Below are positions 43,335-51,854 of a DNA stretch of 64,000 nucleotides, one piece after another. The stretch covers positions 1,426,001 through 1,490,000 of the forward strand of contig NZ_JAFLRG010000002.1 in assembly GCF_017315725.1 (NCBI RefSeq). Direction: 5' to 3'. Position numbers and translations under genes: made by a program. The notes beneath the pieces are model-generated. The model saw only the letters and a list, made by a program, of their open reading frames with translations. It ran no database searches and was not told the DNA's origin. The stretch comes from Trinickia acidisoli. GTDB taxonomy: Bacteria; Pseudomonadota; Gammaproteobacteria; Burkholderiales; Burkholderiaceae. Position 1 is the first letter of the stretch, and each line of letters starts with the position of its first letter.

Positions 43335-45131
43335 TTAGGACTCCTTCTTTCCCGGTAGCACCGATGCCATGACCTGCTTGGCCGTGTTGACGAGAATGCT
43401 GCCTTCTTCGGGATCGCCTTCCATCAGCGTGCGCATGAACTTGCGTGCCTGCGCGAGCGTGATGTGCGGCGGCAGCGGCGGCACGTCCGGATCGGTTTTC
43501 ACCTCGAGCACGACGGGCCGCCCGGCCGAAAGCGCCTCGTCCCACGCAGGACCGATCGCTTCCGCCGTATCGACATAAATCCCTTTGAGCCCGATCAATT
43601 CGGCAAAACGGTGATAGGGAACGTTCGGCAAGTCCTGCGAGGCTTCGAACTTCGGGTCGCCCTCCATGACGCGCTGCTCCCACGTCACCTGATTGAGGTC
43701 TTCGTTGTTCATGACCATGCAGATCCATCTACCGTCTTTCCATTGCTGCCAATACTTCGCGACAGTAATGAGCTCGGCCATGTTGTTCATCTGCATCGCA
43801 CCGTCACCGACCATCGCGATAACGGGACGGTCGGAATGCGCGAACTTCGCGGCGATCGCATAAGGTACCGCCGCCCCCATCGAGGCCAGTCCGCCCGAAA
43901 GCGAGCACATCATGCCGCGCCGAATCTTCAGATCGCGCGCGTACCAATTCGCGCAAGAACCGGAGTCGCTCGTCAAAATCACGTCCGAAGACAGTCTCGG
44001 CGATAGTTCGGTAAAGATGCGCTGCGGATTGACACCGTGCTTGACGGGTTCTTTCGCGCGCTTGTCGAGCGTCGCCCACCATTCCGAGGTCCATCCCTCG
44101 ATACGTTTGCGCCAAGCCTCGTCGGTCTTTTGATCGAGCAGCGGCAGCAATGCGCGCAGCGTCTCCGCGCTGTCGCCGACCAAGCTCACTTCCATTGGAT
44201 AGCGCAGGCTCAGCATGTCCGCACCGATGTCGATCTGCACGCCGCGCGCTTGGCCCTCCTTAGGCAGGAACTCCGAATACGGAAAGCCCGAGCCGATCAT
44301 GAGCAACGTGTCGCAATGCGTCATCATCTCCCAGCTCGGCTTCGTGCCGAGCAAGCCGATCGAGCCCGTGACCCACGGATATTCGTCGGGCACCGCCGCC
44401 TTACCGAGCAGCGCCTTCGCGACGCCCGCCTTCAACCGTTCGGCTACCGCAATCACTTCGTCCGTGGCATGCAGTGCGCCCGCGCCTACCAGGATCCCGA
44501 CATGGCCGCCGGCATTGAGCACCTCGGCTGCGCGCGCGAGATCGGCGGGTTGGGGCAGAATGCGCGGCGGCGAATATCCGACACCGGAATGGGCCGTGCC
44601 GTGCTTGCGCGGCGGCGGCGAGTATTCGACGTCCTGCAGATCGTTGGGCAGCACGATCGCCGTCACGCGACGCTGCGAGCGCGCAATGCGCACGGCACGA
44701 TCGACCATGTGCCGCACTTGAGCCGGCACGCTCGCCTGCTGCACGTATGAGCCTGCCACGTCCTTGAGCATGGAAACGATGTCGACTTCCTGCTGATAGT
44801 GCGAGCCGAGCGCCGAGCGCGCCTGCTGTCCGCAAATCGCGAGCACCGGCATGTGATCGAGCCGAGCGTCGTACAAGCCTGTCACGAGATGCGCCGCACC
44901 GGGGCCCGAAGTCGCGAGGCAAACGCCGAGTTCGCCGGTGAACTTGGCATGTGCACTCGCCATGAACGCGGCCATTTCTTCATGGCGCGCCTGCACGAAT
45001 TCAATCTTGCCGCCCGCGCGCCGCAATGCGCCGAGCAAACCATTGATGCCGTCGCCGGGGTAGCCGAATAGGCGCCGCACGCCCCATTCGTGCAATCTTT
45101 CGACAATGAAGTCGCCCACCGTTTGCGCCAT
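43335..45131 (-). CDS. ThDP-dependent pyruvate dehydrogenase (quinone)/oxidase-like enzyme
   Basis: A 598-residue enzyme of the PoxB/acetolactate synthase superfamily: N-terminal pyrimidine-binding domain with the catalytic glutamate in ARHEEMAAFMA, central FAD/CoA-like domain, and C-terminal ThDP motif GDGAMQMNN ending in VMNN. A PoxB-type reaction (pyruvate to acetate plus CO2, electrons to quinone) is the best guess. The C-terminal lipid-binding tail of E. coli PoxB is not obvious, so an oxidase or decarboxylase role is possible. The ATG at 45131 has GGAGG six bases upstream. Confidence 0.85.
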   Translation of the reverse strand: MAQTVGDFIVERLHEWGVRRLFGYPGDGINGLLGALRRAGGKIEFVQARHEEMAAFMASAHAKFTGELGVCLATSGPGAAHLVTGLYDARLDHMPVLAICGQQARSALGSHYQQEVDIVSMLKDVAGSYVQQASVPAQVRHMVDRAVRIARSQRRVTAIVLPNDLQDVEYSPPPRKHGTAHSGVGYSPPRILPQPADLARAAEVLNAGGHVGILVGAGALHATDEVIAVAERLKAGVAKALLGKAAVPDEYPWVTGSIGLLGTKPSWEMMTHCDTLLMIGSGFPYSEFLPKEGQARGVQIDIGADMLSLRYPMEVSLVGDSAETLRALLPLLDQKTDEAWRKRIEGWTSEWWATLDKRAKEPVKHGVNPQRIFTELSPRLSSDVILTSDSGSCANWYARDLKIRRGMMCSLSGGLASMGAAVPYAIAAKFAHSDRPVIAMVGDGAMQMNNMAELITVAKYWQQWKDGRWICMVMNNEDLNQVTWEQRVMEGDPKFEASQDLPNVPYHRFAELIGLKGIYVDTAEAIGPAWDEALSAGRPVVLEVKTDPDVPPLPPHITLAQARKFMRTLMEGDPEEGSILVNTAKQVMASVLPGKKES

Positions 45132-45210
45132 CTGTGCCTCCGATATAGTCGGTCTTCGAGACTCGATGTCGCGCAAGAAGCACGCCCGCAAAGAAAGACG
45201 CGCCGGCGCC

Positions 45211-45267
45211 GGCCTCAGTGCGGCCTCAGTGCGGCCTCAGTGCCGCCTCAAGTGCCGCCTCAAGTGC
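45211..45267. repeat. Tandem repeat (11/12 bp) containing the ligD-like stop codon
   Basis: Three copies of GGCCTCAGTGC (45211-45243) are followed by two copies of CGCCTCAAGTGC (45244-45267). The stop codon of the LigD-like gene (45260-45262, read leftward) lies in the last copy, and every copy carries a TGA on that strand. It looks like slippage-driven expansion. Confidence 0.85.
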
Positions 45268-46378
45268 CGCTCATGCCCAGGCGAGCGCGCATGTCACGCG
45301 TGATCCGCTGCTTCGTGCTCACGTAGTCGGCCCATGGATCGGCGCTCAACGCTTCGAGCCGTTCGTGAATGTTTTCGACGGTCCATTGAGCTCCGTCCGT
45401 CGTGCCGGCGAGTTCGTCCCACGCGAGCGGCACCGACACCCCCATACCGGGCCGCGCGCGCGGAGAGAACGCGGCAACCGTGCTCGATCCCCTGTTATTG
45501 CGCAGGTAGTCGACAAAAATTCGGCTGCGTCGATTTTGCGCGCCCATCTTCGCGCTGAAGCGATCGGGCAATGTCGTCGTCATATGTTGTGCGACCGCCT
45601 GCGCGAATGATTTGACTTCGTCCCATCCCGCGTGGCGTGCGAGCGGCACGACGACGTGCACCCCCTTGCCGCCGCTCGTCTTGCACCACGATTGCAAGCC
45701 CAGCGCAGCCAGCAATTCGCGCGTGAGCTGTGCCGCCTCGATCATGCGATCCCAGCCGAGCTTCGGATCGGGGTCGAGGTCGAACACGATGCGGTCGGGC
45801 TTCTCGATGCTCGATGCCACCGCATTCCAGGTATGCAGCTCGACGGTGCTCATTTGCGCCGCACCGATCAGAGCGTGCTCGCGGTCCAGCGTAATCAGCG
45901 GCGGATGGCCGCGGTCAAGCCCCTCATGCGACGTGACGTGGGGAATCGAAAGACGATTGCTGTGCTTCTGAAAGAACAATTCTCCATCGATGCCTTCGGG
46001 CGCTCGTACGAGCGCAACGGGCCGCCCTTTGACATGAGGCAACAACCAAGGGGCAATCCATTCGAAGTAGCGGACCAAGTCGCCCTTCGTGAATCCGATC
46101 GACTTGTCGATCGTGCGCGCCGGATGCGAGATGCGCACGCCCGAAACCGTATCGCCCTCTTTCAAAGGTTCGGTAGATTGCTTAGTTGTCCTGATCGTTT
46201 TCACGACGTTCGCATTCTTTCTGATTTTCTCGTCCACGTCGGGCGACTTTTGCGGCGCTTCCTGAACGGCGTCGCGCGCGGGCTTGTCGCGACGCAGGCC
46301 GATGACGTGACGAGCGTCCGACGTTCGCACGAGCGCTCTGCATTCCTTGCAAAGCGCTCGTAATCCCTGCAAAGGCAA
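45260..46378 (-). CDS. LigD-type polymerase domain protein (N-terminally truncated LigD)
   Basis: About 300 residues from LKEGDTVSGVRISHPARTID onward are a complete LigD polymerase/primase domain, with the DxD pair in RIVFDLDPDP, GGKGVHVVVPL and FVDYLRNNRGSSTVAAFS. This family fills gaps during non-homologous end joining. The preceding residues (HVIGLRRDKPARDAV) match the very end of the ligase domain, so the phosphoesterase and ligase parts of a full LigD are missing. Translation must start at TTG 46378 or further in. It may be a free polymerase domain or decaying; no ku gene is visible here. Confidence 0.8.
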   Translation of the reverse strand: MPLQGLRALCKECRALVRTSDARHVIGLRRDKPARDAVQEAPQKSPDVDEKIRKNANVVKTIRTTKQSTEPLKEGDTVSGVRISHPARTIDKSIGFTKGDLVRYFEWIAPWLLPHVKGRPVALVRAPEGIDGELFFQKHSNRLSIPHVTSHEGLDRGHPPLITLDREHALIGAAQMSTVELHTWNAVASSIEKPDRIVFDLDPDPKLGWDRMIEAAQLTRELLAALGLQSWCKTSGGKGVHVVVPLARHAGWDEVKSFAQAVAQHMTTTLPDRFSAKMGAQNRRSRIFVDYLRNNRGSSTVAAFSPRARPGMGVSVPLAWDELAGTTDGAQWTVENIHERLEALSADPWADYVSTKQRITRDMRARLGMSGT

Positions 46379-46402
46379 TGGCCATCATTCTCCTTGCCGC
46401 GG

Positions 46403-46561
46403 TCACCTGAATACGCCGATCAAGAGCGTTGCCAAGAAAATGACGAGGAAAATGAAGAACAGAATCTTCGCGATCTCGGCCGCGCCGGCCGCAATGCCGG
46501 TGAAACCGAAGACAGCCGCAATGATCGCGACGATGAAGAAGATGAGTGCATATCGAAGCAT
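46403..46561 (-). CDS. DUF1328 (YtjA-like) small membrane protein, 52 aa
   Basis: A 52-residue protein that is almost entirely two hydrophobic helices (MLRYALIFFIVAIIAAVFGF, then a second after a GIAAGAAEIAK hinge). This is the DUF1328/YtjA family, widespread and of unknown function, often stress-associated. The ATG at 46561 has a strong AGGAGG site. Confidence 0.92.
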   Translation of the reverse strand: MLRYALIFFIVAIIAAVFGFTGIAAGAAEIAKILFFIFLVIFLATLLIGVFR

Positions 46562-46737
46562 GGCGTCCTCCTGATGAATGCCGGCACGCCGGCCGGGGCG
46601 TCGCCGCCGCGCTCTCCTCGCGGCAAGCATCGAGCGTCGTGGTTTATTCGAAGCAACGCTCTATCCGATACTGCAATGCGCATGCCCACGGAGCGAGCTG
46701 TAAGCGAGCCGATCACCGACGTCGCTCGTTACAACGG

Positions 46738-47262
46738 TTACCGCTGCTCGAAGGAGGACGTGGGAATTTGCACAAGGCCCTCGAGTTGGGGAAACGCCGC
46801 GCCGCGAACACGAGCGACCGAGCTGTCCACCCAGGCGGCACTCAGTTGCGTGCCGCTGCAGCGCACGATGATGTGAGTATCCTGTTTGCAGGTGGCGGTA
46901 TCGAAGAAAAGAACCTTTGCATGCGGGTTGATCGCGCCGCGGATCAAGGCGCTCATTTTCTTTCTAGTATCGACGCCGGCGTATCGGGTACCGATTTTGA
47001 AGCGGCGAATCGCACCGATTACATAGATGTACTGAGCACTAGCGGCGCCGTCGCTTTTTAGCAGTGCGAGCGCTTGTTCGATAAGCTCCGCTTCAGTCGC
47101 GATCGTCAAATGAACGCCGGCAACACCTGTCGACACGCGCGCCGTCACTGTAATGCAACTGCTGACGTTCGGATAACAGATCGCCGAACTGCTGCGGCCG
47201 TGTTGCTCTTCCCAAAGCACGAGTTCGGCCGCACCCGATCCCGCGCGTTTCAGTCGCCCCAT
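46738..47262 (-). CDS. Hypothetical protein with a possible CNF1/BLF1-like deamidase Cys-His pair
   Basis: The start at 47262 (MGRLKRAG, 174 aa) has AAGGGA upstream; 47289 is an alternative. No family is recognised with certainty. The segment NVSSCITVTARVSTGVAGVH places Cys36 on a strand and His51 exactly 15 residues later on the next strand, which is the Cys-His spacing (C866/H881) of the CNF1 toxin; CheD and BLF1 use the same strand-Cys, strand-His arrangement. The rest is mixed alpha/beta (QYIYVIGAI, KVLFFDTA). It has no signal peptide. The deamidase idea is an inference from one motif. Confidence 0.65.
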   Translation of the reverse strand: MGRLKRAGSGAAELVLWEEQHGRSSSAICYPNVSSCITVTARVSTGVAGVHLTIATEAELIEQALALLKSDGAASAQYIYVIGAIRRFKIGTRYAGVDTRKKMSALIRGAINPHAKVLFFDTATCKQDTHIIVRCSGTQLSAAWVDSSVARVRGAAFPQLEGLVQIPTSSFEQR

Positions 47263-47421
47263 ATCATCGCCGTCCCTTACCCGACTCATGGGAATCGACT
47301 TTACAACGGCTCAATGCGCGCGCGCTCGCCCGGCAAATTGCGCGGACGCTTGCGGAGGACCGGCAAAACCCATCGAACCAAATGTTGAGACTGCGTGGCA
47401 CTTCCTGCAGAGGCCACACCG

Positions 47422-48033
47422 TCAACGACGGACCTGCGCTTCGGATTGCTGCATCGGCGCCGTCCGAATCGCCTCGCTTCCGATCGGCTCCACGTCCTTC
47501 GTCGGATCGAAATCGGCCCAGCGGCCATGCTGCCACCGCCCATGGGCCCGCTCCACTTCCAGGCTGCCGGCCTCGCGCAGCACGCGAGCCGCTTCCTGCT
47601 GGTTGTCGGGCGAGACATGCACGGCAACGAGCACTCCGGAATCGCGCGATTCATGGGGCACTTGGTGCTCCGGCACCTTGCCGCCGCCGCGCGTATGCGA
47701 CATCGCGCCAACCAGCGAGCCGATGTAGGCTCCGACGCCCGCCGCCACCACGAGGATCAGTAACGGCGAAGAAAACGCGCTGAACAATGCCACGCCGACC
47801 ACGGCGCCGATCACCGCACCAATCGCGCCGCCCTTGCCCGCGCCTTTCGACGCATGCGCCGCCTGCGGGTCCGCATCCTCGTCTCCGCCGATCGGGAAAC
47901 GTGCGTGCTGTCCGCGCGGGTTGACGAAGAACAGCGTAACGTCCTCCTGCACGAACCCCGCAGCGAACAGCCGATTGGCAGCCGTCTCGGCCTCGGCGAA
48001 CGTCGTAAAGCGGCCTGCGACGATCAACGACAT
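47422..48033 (-). CDS. Glycine-zipper membrane protein with N-terminal ferredoxin-like domain
   Basis: A 203-residue protein. The N-terminal 40 residues (MSLIVAGRFTTFAEAETAANRLFAAGF) form a small alpha/beta domain as in general-stress 17M-type proteins. A central glycine-zipper stretch (about 64-110: GKGGAIGAVIGAVVGVAL and a second helix) is a membrane segment. The C-terminal region repeats a ferredoxin-like half (VLVAVHVSPDNQQEAARVLREAG). It is common in Burkholderia and probably envelope-stress related, with no enzyme motif. Confidence 0.8.
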   Translation of the reverse strand: MSLIVAGRFTTFAEAETAANRLFAAGFVQEDVTLFFVNPRGQHARFPIGGDEDADPQAAHASKGAGKGGAIGAVIGAVVGVALFSAFSSPLLILVVAAGVGAYIGSLVGAMSHTRGGGKVPEHQVPHESRDSGVLVAVHVSPDNQQEAARVLREAGSLEVERAHGRWQHGRWADFDPTKDVEPIGSEAIRTAPMQQSEAQVRR

Positions 48034-48133
48034 GACACGTCCTCCCTATTCCGTTCATTCCCGTTCATTCGCGATTCGAATCGTCGCGCGCCGGGCCGGG
48101 TGCCCACCCTCACGCGCGACAATCGCGCGACAA

Positions 48134-48415
48134 TCAAGCACGCTCGATTCGAAACAAGCCGCTGCGCAGGACGACGGCCGCGCCGCCGCTTTCTTCAATG
48201 GCTCGCCGACACACCGCGCGAATTCGCTCGCGACCCGCCTCGTAGGCGCGCAGGAGTTCGGCTTCGAGCGTCGAGCCCGCGCCGAAGTGATCCTCGAGCG
48301 CTTCCGCCGTGATCGCGCACGAGAGCGGCACGCCGTCGACCACGGCGATGAATCGCACGACCATCTGCGCGCCGTCGAACGCAGGCACATCATCGTCGGC
48401 GAACGTCACGCGCAC
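48134..48415 (-). CDS. DUF1488 family protein, 93 aa
   Basis: A 93-residue protein of the DUF1488 family: MRVTFADDDVPAFDGAQMVVRFIAVVDGVPLSCAITAEAL, then helices around RAYEAGRERIRAVCRRAI. It is soluble, without known function. The start is a GTG at 48415 with only a weak ribosome site. It lies between the PfpI and glycine-zipper genes on the same strand. Confidence 0.82.
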   Translation of the reverse strand: MRVTFADDDVPAFDGAQMVVRFIAVVDGVPLSCAITAEALEDHFGAGSTLEAELLRAYEAGRERIRAVCRRAIEESGGAAVVLRSGLFRIERA

Positions 48416-48458
48416 GGCTGGCCCCGCCGTCTATCTCGCGCCACGCATCGTTGCCGTC

Positions 48459-49022
48459 TCATCGCGCCTGCCCTCGATGCTCGAGCTGGGCGATCAGTTT
48501 CTGATTGAATGCCGGGATATCGTCCGGCTTGCGGCTCGAGATGAAGTTGCCGTCTTCGACGACTTGCTCGTCGACCCAGGTCGCGCCCGCATTGCGCAGA
48601 TCGTCCTGCAAGCTCGGCCAGCTCGTCATCGTGTGTCCTTTGACGATACCGGCCGAGATCGGCAGCCAGCCGCCATGACAAATCACGGCCACGGTCTTGT
48701 GTGCCTCGTCGAGCGCACGCACGAACGCCTGCGCCTCGGGCACCGTGCGAATCGCATCGCTGTTGACGACCCCGCCCGGCAGCACGACCGCATCGTATTG
48801 CTCGGGCCGCACTTGATCGAAGGTCGCATCGACGGTCACCATGCCGCTACGTTCCATGTGGCGAAAGCCTTGGATCTGACCGTGCTTCTTCGAAATCACA
48901 TGCACCAATGCGCCGGCCTCCGAGAGCGCCTGCTTCGGCTCGATGAGCTCGGCCTCTTCGAAACCGTCCATCGCCAGCACGGCGACCTTGCAACCTTCCA
49001 GCGTTTTCGTCTTCGTAATCAT
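48459..49022 (-). CDS. PfpI/DJ-1 family protein (intracellular protease/deglycase type)
   Basis: A 187-residue member of the DJ-1/PfpI superfamily. The nucleophilic cysteine lies in AVICHGGW, with the following His and an upstream glutamate in FEEAELIEP. Such proteins are described as proteases, glyoxalases or protein deglycases and are linked to heat and oxidative stress. The ATG at 49022 has AGGAGTG upstream. It is followed by the DUF1488 gene on the same strand. Confidence 0.92.
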   Translation of the reverse strand: MITKTKTLEGCKVAVLAMDGFEEAELIEPKQALSEAGALVHVISKKHGQIQGFRHMERSGMVTVDATFDQVRPEQYDAVVLPGGVVNSDAIRTVPEAQAFVRALDEAHKTVAVICHGGWLPISAGIVKGHTMTSWPSLQDDLRNAGATWVDEQVVEDGNFISSRKPDDIPAFNQKLIAQLEHRGQAR

Positions 49023-49090
49023 CGGCGCCACTCCTCTGCAATGAAGTGAAGTGCTGCATGCCCCGCAGCAAATGCGGTGCCTACGCTCAC

Positions 49091-49645
49091 TCAGTGCGCT
49101 TTCAAGTCGCCGGGCAGCCCGGCCAGCAGATCGGCCATGTCGTCGGCGTGCTCCTCTTCGACAGCCAAGATGCTTTCCATCACGCGCCGCGACGTGGGGT
49201 CCTTCTCGCCGAGATAGTCGATGATCTCGCGATAGCTGTCGATCGCGATACGCTCGGCAATCAGGTCCTCCTTGATCATGTCTTCCAGCGAGGTACCTTC
49301 CACATACTCGGCATGACTGCGCGAGAGCAAGCCGTCGGGCGAGAAATTCGGCGCGCCGCCGAGTTGGACGATGCGCTCGGCAATCTGGTCCGCATGCTGC
49401 TGCTCTTCGTTCGCATGCTCGAGAAACTCGTCCGCGACGCTCTTCGAATGAATGCCCTTGGCCATGAAATAGTGACGGCGATAGCGCAGCGTGCAAACAA
49501 TCTCGGTCGCCAACGCTTCGTTCAGCAACTTCAGCACCGTTGCGCGATCGGCCTGATAGCCGGCGGTCACGGCTCCATCCTCGATATGCTGGCGCGCACG
49601 CTTGCGAATGGCCTGGACGTCCGACAAAAACGGTTGATTCGCCAT
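49091..49645 (-). CDS. Ferritin-like (bacterioferritin-type) protein
   Basis: A 184-residue four-helix protein with ferroxidase-type residues: Glu in ALATEIVCTLRY, EEQQHAD, ERIAIDSY and EEEHADDM. It is related to bacterioferritin and would store or detoxify iron. The N-terminal 25 residues are a short extra helix. It starts at 49645 (MANQPFL) and ends before the PfpI gene, with which it may be cotranscribed. Confidence 0.9.
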   Translation of the reverse strand: MANQPFLSDVQAIRKRARQHIEDGAVTAGYQADRATVLKLLNEALATEIVCTLRYRRHYFMAKGIHSKSVADEFLEHANEEQQHADQIAERIVQLGGAPNFSPDGLLSRSHAEYVEGTSLEDMIKEDLIAERIAIDSYREIIDYLGEKDPTSRRVMESILAVEEEHADDMADLLAGLPGDLKAH

Positions 49646-49903
49646 GGGTTTTCTCCATCGATTTGTATTTACGAAACACGGCTTCGCCCACGAACGACGG
49701 CTACATGGCCCACCCGCTCGCGACGCGTTTTGGCATGCATCATCCGTGCCAAAACAAACGAGCTCGCGCACACGCGTTGGCATGTCCATTGCATCGAAGA
49801 TGAGCGGACGCAGCCTGCTTACCCTTCGTCCGGCGCGTTCGAATTCGCCGGCGCCGGCGACATCGCGCAATCGCAAGCGCAACCCCACGCTCGAACGGAC
49901 TGC

Positions 49904-50038
49904 ATGCAAGAAACGATCTGGTTTTTCATCGTCGGCGGCATGTTCGTCGCCATCGGCATCACGAGTTCCCTGTTCAAACGGCTGCCGCTGACGGGGGCCA
50001 TGCCGTTGATGAAACGCTACAAACGCTCACGCGCCTGA
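49904..50038 (+). pseudogene. N-terminal fragment of a CPA1-type cation/proton antiporter-like gene
   Basis: The 44 residues MQETIWFFIVGGMFVAIGIT, then SSLFKRLPLTGAMP, are like the first helix of a CPA1 (YjcE-type) antiporter up to the RLPLTxA motif. It then ends in a short basic tail (MKRYKRSRA) and a stop. A full antiporter has over 400 residues, so this is either a truncated remnant or an independent single-helix membrane peptide. I rate the remnant view slightly higher. Confidence 0.5.
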
Positions 50039-50145
50039 GCACGGAAAAACGGATAACTGCATGCGCGGTACGAGTCGAGACCAATGAGAAGACGACCCGG
50101 GCCCCGTGTTTTCGGCGATTGCGGCGATGGACCGGAGCCGCAGCG

Positions 50146-50691
50146 TCAGCCGCCCTCGTTGAAGTCAGCGGGCTTGTCAGGATCGGCCTGCGTGCGATAC
50201 GGCAATGTATTCGAGGCGGGATTCGTCGTCGTTTCGTCGATGATCCGCTCGACGTCGGCGGTCTTGGCCAGCTCCGACAAAAAAGCCTGCTTGTCGAAGC
50301 CGGGCGCGACACAGCCTTGCACATAAACGAAACGTCGTTGCAACATCAGCCACAGTGTCGTGCGTTCGCGCCAATGCATCGACGGCTCGACGTTGGTCAA
50401 ACGCCGCTTGACGGCCTCCTCGATTTCCTTGTCATAAAGGTAGCTATTCGAGAGCCGGCAGCGCCCTTCCCACCAACAGCTATTGCCGCGTTCGATCCGG
50501 TAATGCGACTCCCCCAGCCATTCCTGCTCCGTCTCCATCGGGCCCAGCGGAACGGGGCAAGCGGAGACGGCTTGCGAGACCTGAAAAAAAGGATCGTTGC
50601 CGCGATTCGCGCGCGGTGCGCCCGCCCACGCGGGTGGCGCTGCCATCACTGCGGCGACGGCGATGACGCATGCATGCAGCAAATGCTTCAT
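50146..50691 (-). CDS. Exported BON-like domain protein, 181 aa
   Basis: A signal peptide is clear (residues 1-23, ending AWA). The mature part has a cysteine-containing region (SACPVP, SCWWEGRC) and a C-terminal BON-like module (about 95-165: EIEEAVKRRLTNVEP, RRFVYVQGCVAPGFDKQAF, ADVERIIDET). BON domains bind membranes or phospholipids in the periplasm. The ATG at 50691 has AGGAGGGG just upstream. The assignment to BON is moderate. Confidence 0.75.
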   Translation of the reverse strand: MKHLLHACVIAVAAVMAAPPAWAGAPRANRGNDPFFQVSQAVSACPVPLGPMETEQEWLGESHYRIERGNSCWWEGRCRLSNSYLYDKEIEEAVKRRLTNVEPSMHWRERTTLWLMLQRRFVYVQGCVAPGFDKQAFLSELAKTADVERIIDETTTNPASNTLPYRTQADPDKPADFNEGG

Positions 50692-50910
50692 GACCCCTCC
50701 TGCGCGAATGCACGATTGCGGCCTGGCCGGATCGGCGTCGGCCCGGCGCAATTGGATCACGACATATCGGCATTGGCAACGCGCCCGCATGATTGCATGC
50801 GTCACCCACTGCGACAAAAAAACGGCATGCGTATTGCTCCAAGCTCTGGCACGATTTGTCCAGACGTTCCGTAGCGGTATCGGCAACGATATCGAATAAG
50901 GAAAACAGCT

Positions 50911-51765
50911 ATGTCGACCTACAACGCTGCATCGCGCTTCGCCGTCGCAGGCGCGCTGTTCGCGGCCTTTGCCCCCGCATCGGTCTATGCGCAGACGCCC
51001 TCGCCGCTCGCCGAATGGCAATACTCATCCGGCATCCTGCTCGAGCAGATGTTTACGCCGCAACTGCCGACGTGGCGTATCCGCGTCGGCCCATCGGCGA
51101 GTTTTCAGCCACGCTACGATGGTTCCGACAGTTATCACATGCTGGCCGGCCCGAGCATCGACATCCGCTATAGCGACCGCTTCTTCCTATCCACCGGGGA
51201 AGGTCTCGGCATGAACGTCCTCACGGGGCCGAACTGGCGCTTGGGCGTGGCGGCGGCCTACGATCTCGGGCGGCGCGCGGCGGACGACCTCGATCACTTG
51301 AAAGGCATGGGTAACATCAATCCGGCGCCGAGCCTGCGGCTGCTCGGCGAATATGCGATTTCGAAATCGTTTCCACTCGTGCTGCGCGCCGATTTGCGTC
51401 GCAACTTCGGCGGAGACAATGGCTGGATCGGCGATCTGGGCGCCTACATGCCGATGCCGGGCAGCTCGCAGAGCTTCGCTTGGTTCGCCGGCCCCACGAT
51501 GACCATCGCCGATTCGCGCTATATGAATAGTTGGTTCGGCGTGAACGCTACCCAGTCGGCGAACTCGGGCTATCGCCAATACGATGCATCGGCCGGCATC
51601 CGTTCCGTGGGCTTCGGCGTTTCAGCCTCGTGGACGGTGAACAAGCATTGGATTCTGAGTGCCGACGGCGCGTTCCAGCAACTCGTCGGTGCGGCCGCGC
51701 ATAGCCCGATCACGCAAACGCGGGCATCCGGGGTCTTCGACGTATCGGTGAACTATCAGTTCTGA
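50911..51765 (+). CDS. mipA: MipA/OmpV family outer-membrane protein
   Basis: A 284-residue outer-membrane beta-barrel of the MipA/OmpV family. It has a signal peptide (1-27, ending VYA), a plug-like start (GILLEQMFTPQLPTWRIRVGPSASFQPRYDG), many alternating strands, and a C-terminal aromatic residue (VNYQF). MipA interacts with murein synthesis in E. coli, but most members are simple osmo- or stress-related porin-like proteins. A tandem repeat covers its stop codon. Confidence 0.88.
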   Translation: MSTYNAASRFAVAGALFAAFAPASVYAQTPSPLAEWQYSSGILLEQMFTPQLPTWRIRVGPSASFQPRYDGSDSYHMLAGPSIDIRYSDRFFLSTGEGLGMNVLTGPNWRLGVAAAYDLGRRAADDLDHLKGMGNINPAPSLRLLGEYAISKSFPLVLRADLRRNFGGDNGWIGDLGAYMPMPGSSQSFAWFAGPTMTIADSRYMNSWFGVNATQSANSGYRQYDASAGIRSVGFGVSASWTVNKHWILSADGAFQQLVGAAAHSPITQTRASGVFDVSVNYQF

Positions 51766-51798
51766 CCGCTCTGACCGCTCTGACCGCTCTGACCGCCC
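51763..51798. repeat. 9-bp tandem repeat over the mipA stop codon
   Basis: TGACCGCTC occurs three times in a row from the stop codon (51763), then TGACCGCCC (51790-51798). Each unit starts with TGA. Confidence 0.85.
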
Positions 51799-51854
51799 AA
51801 GCGCCGCTGCCTACGCCTAAGCGGTCGAATAGGTTCGCGCGAGAACGATCGGAA

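Noticed and set aside
46182..46406. 74-codon leftward frame starting with an ATG just before the LigD-like gene
   Set aside because: It is in the wrong frame for LigD and has an Arg/Ser-rich, non-protein-like composition; mentioned only because it might reflect a frameshift.
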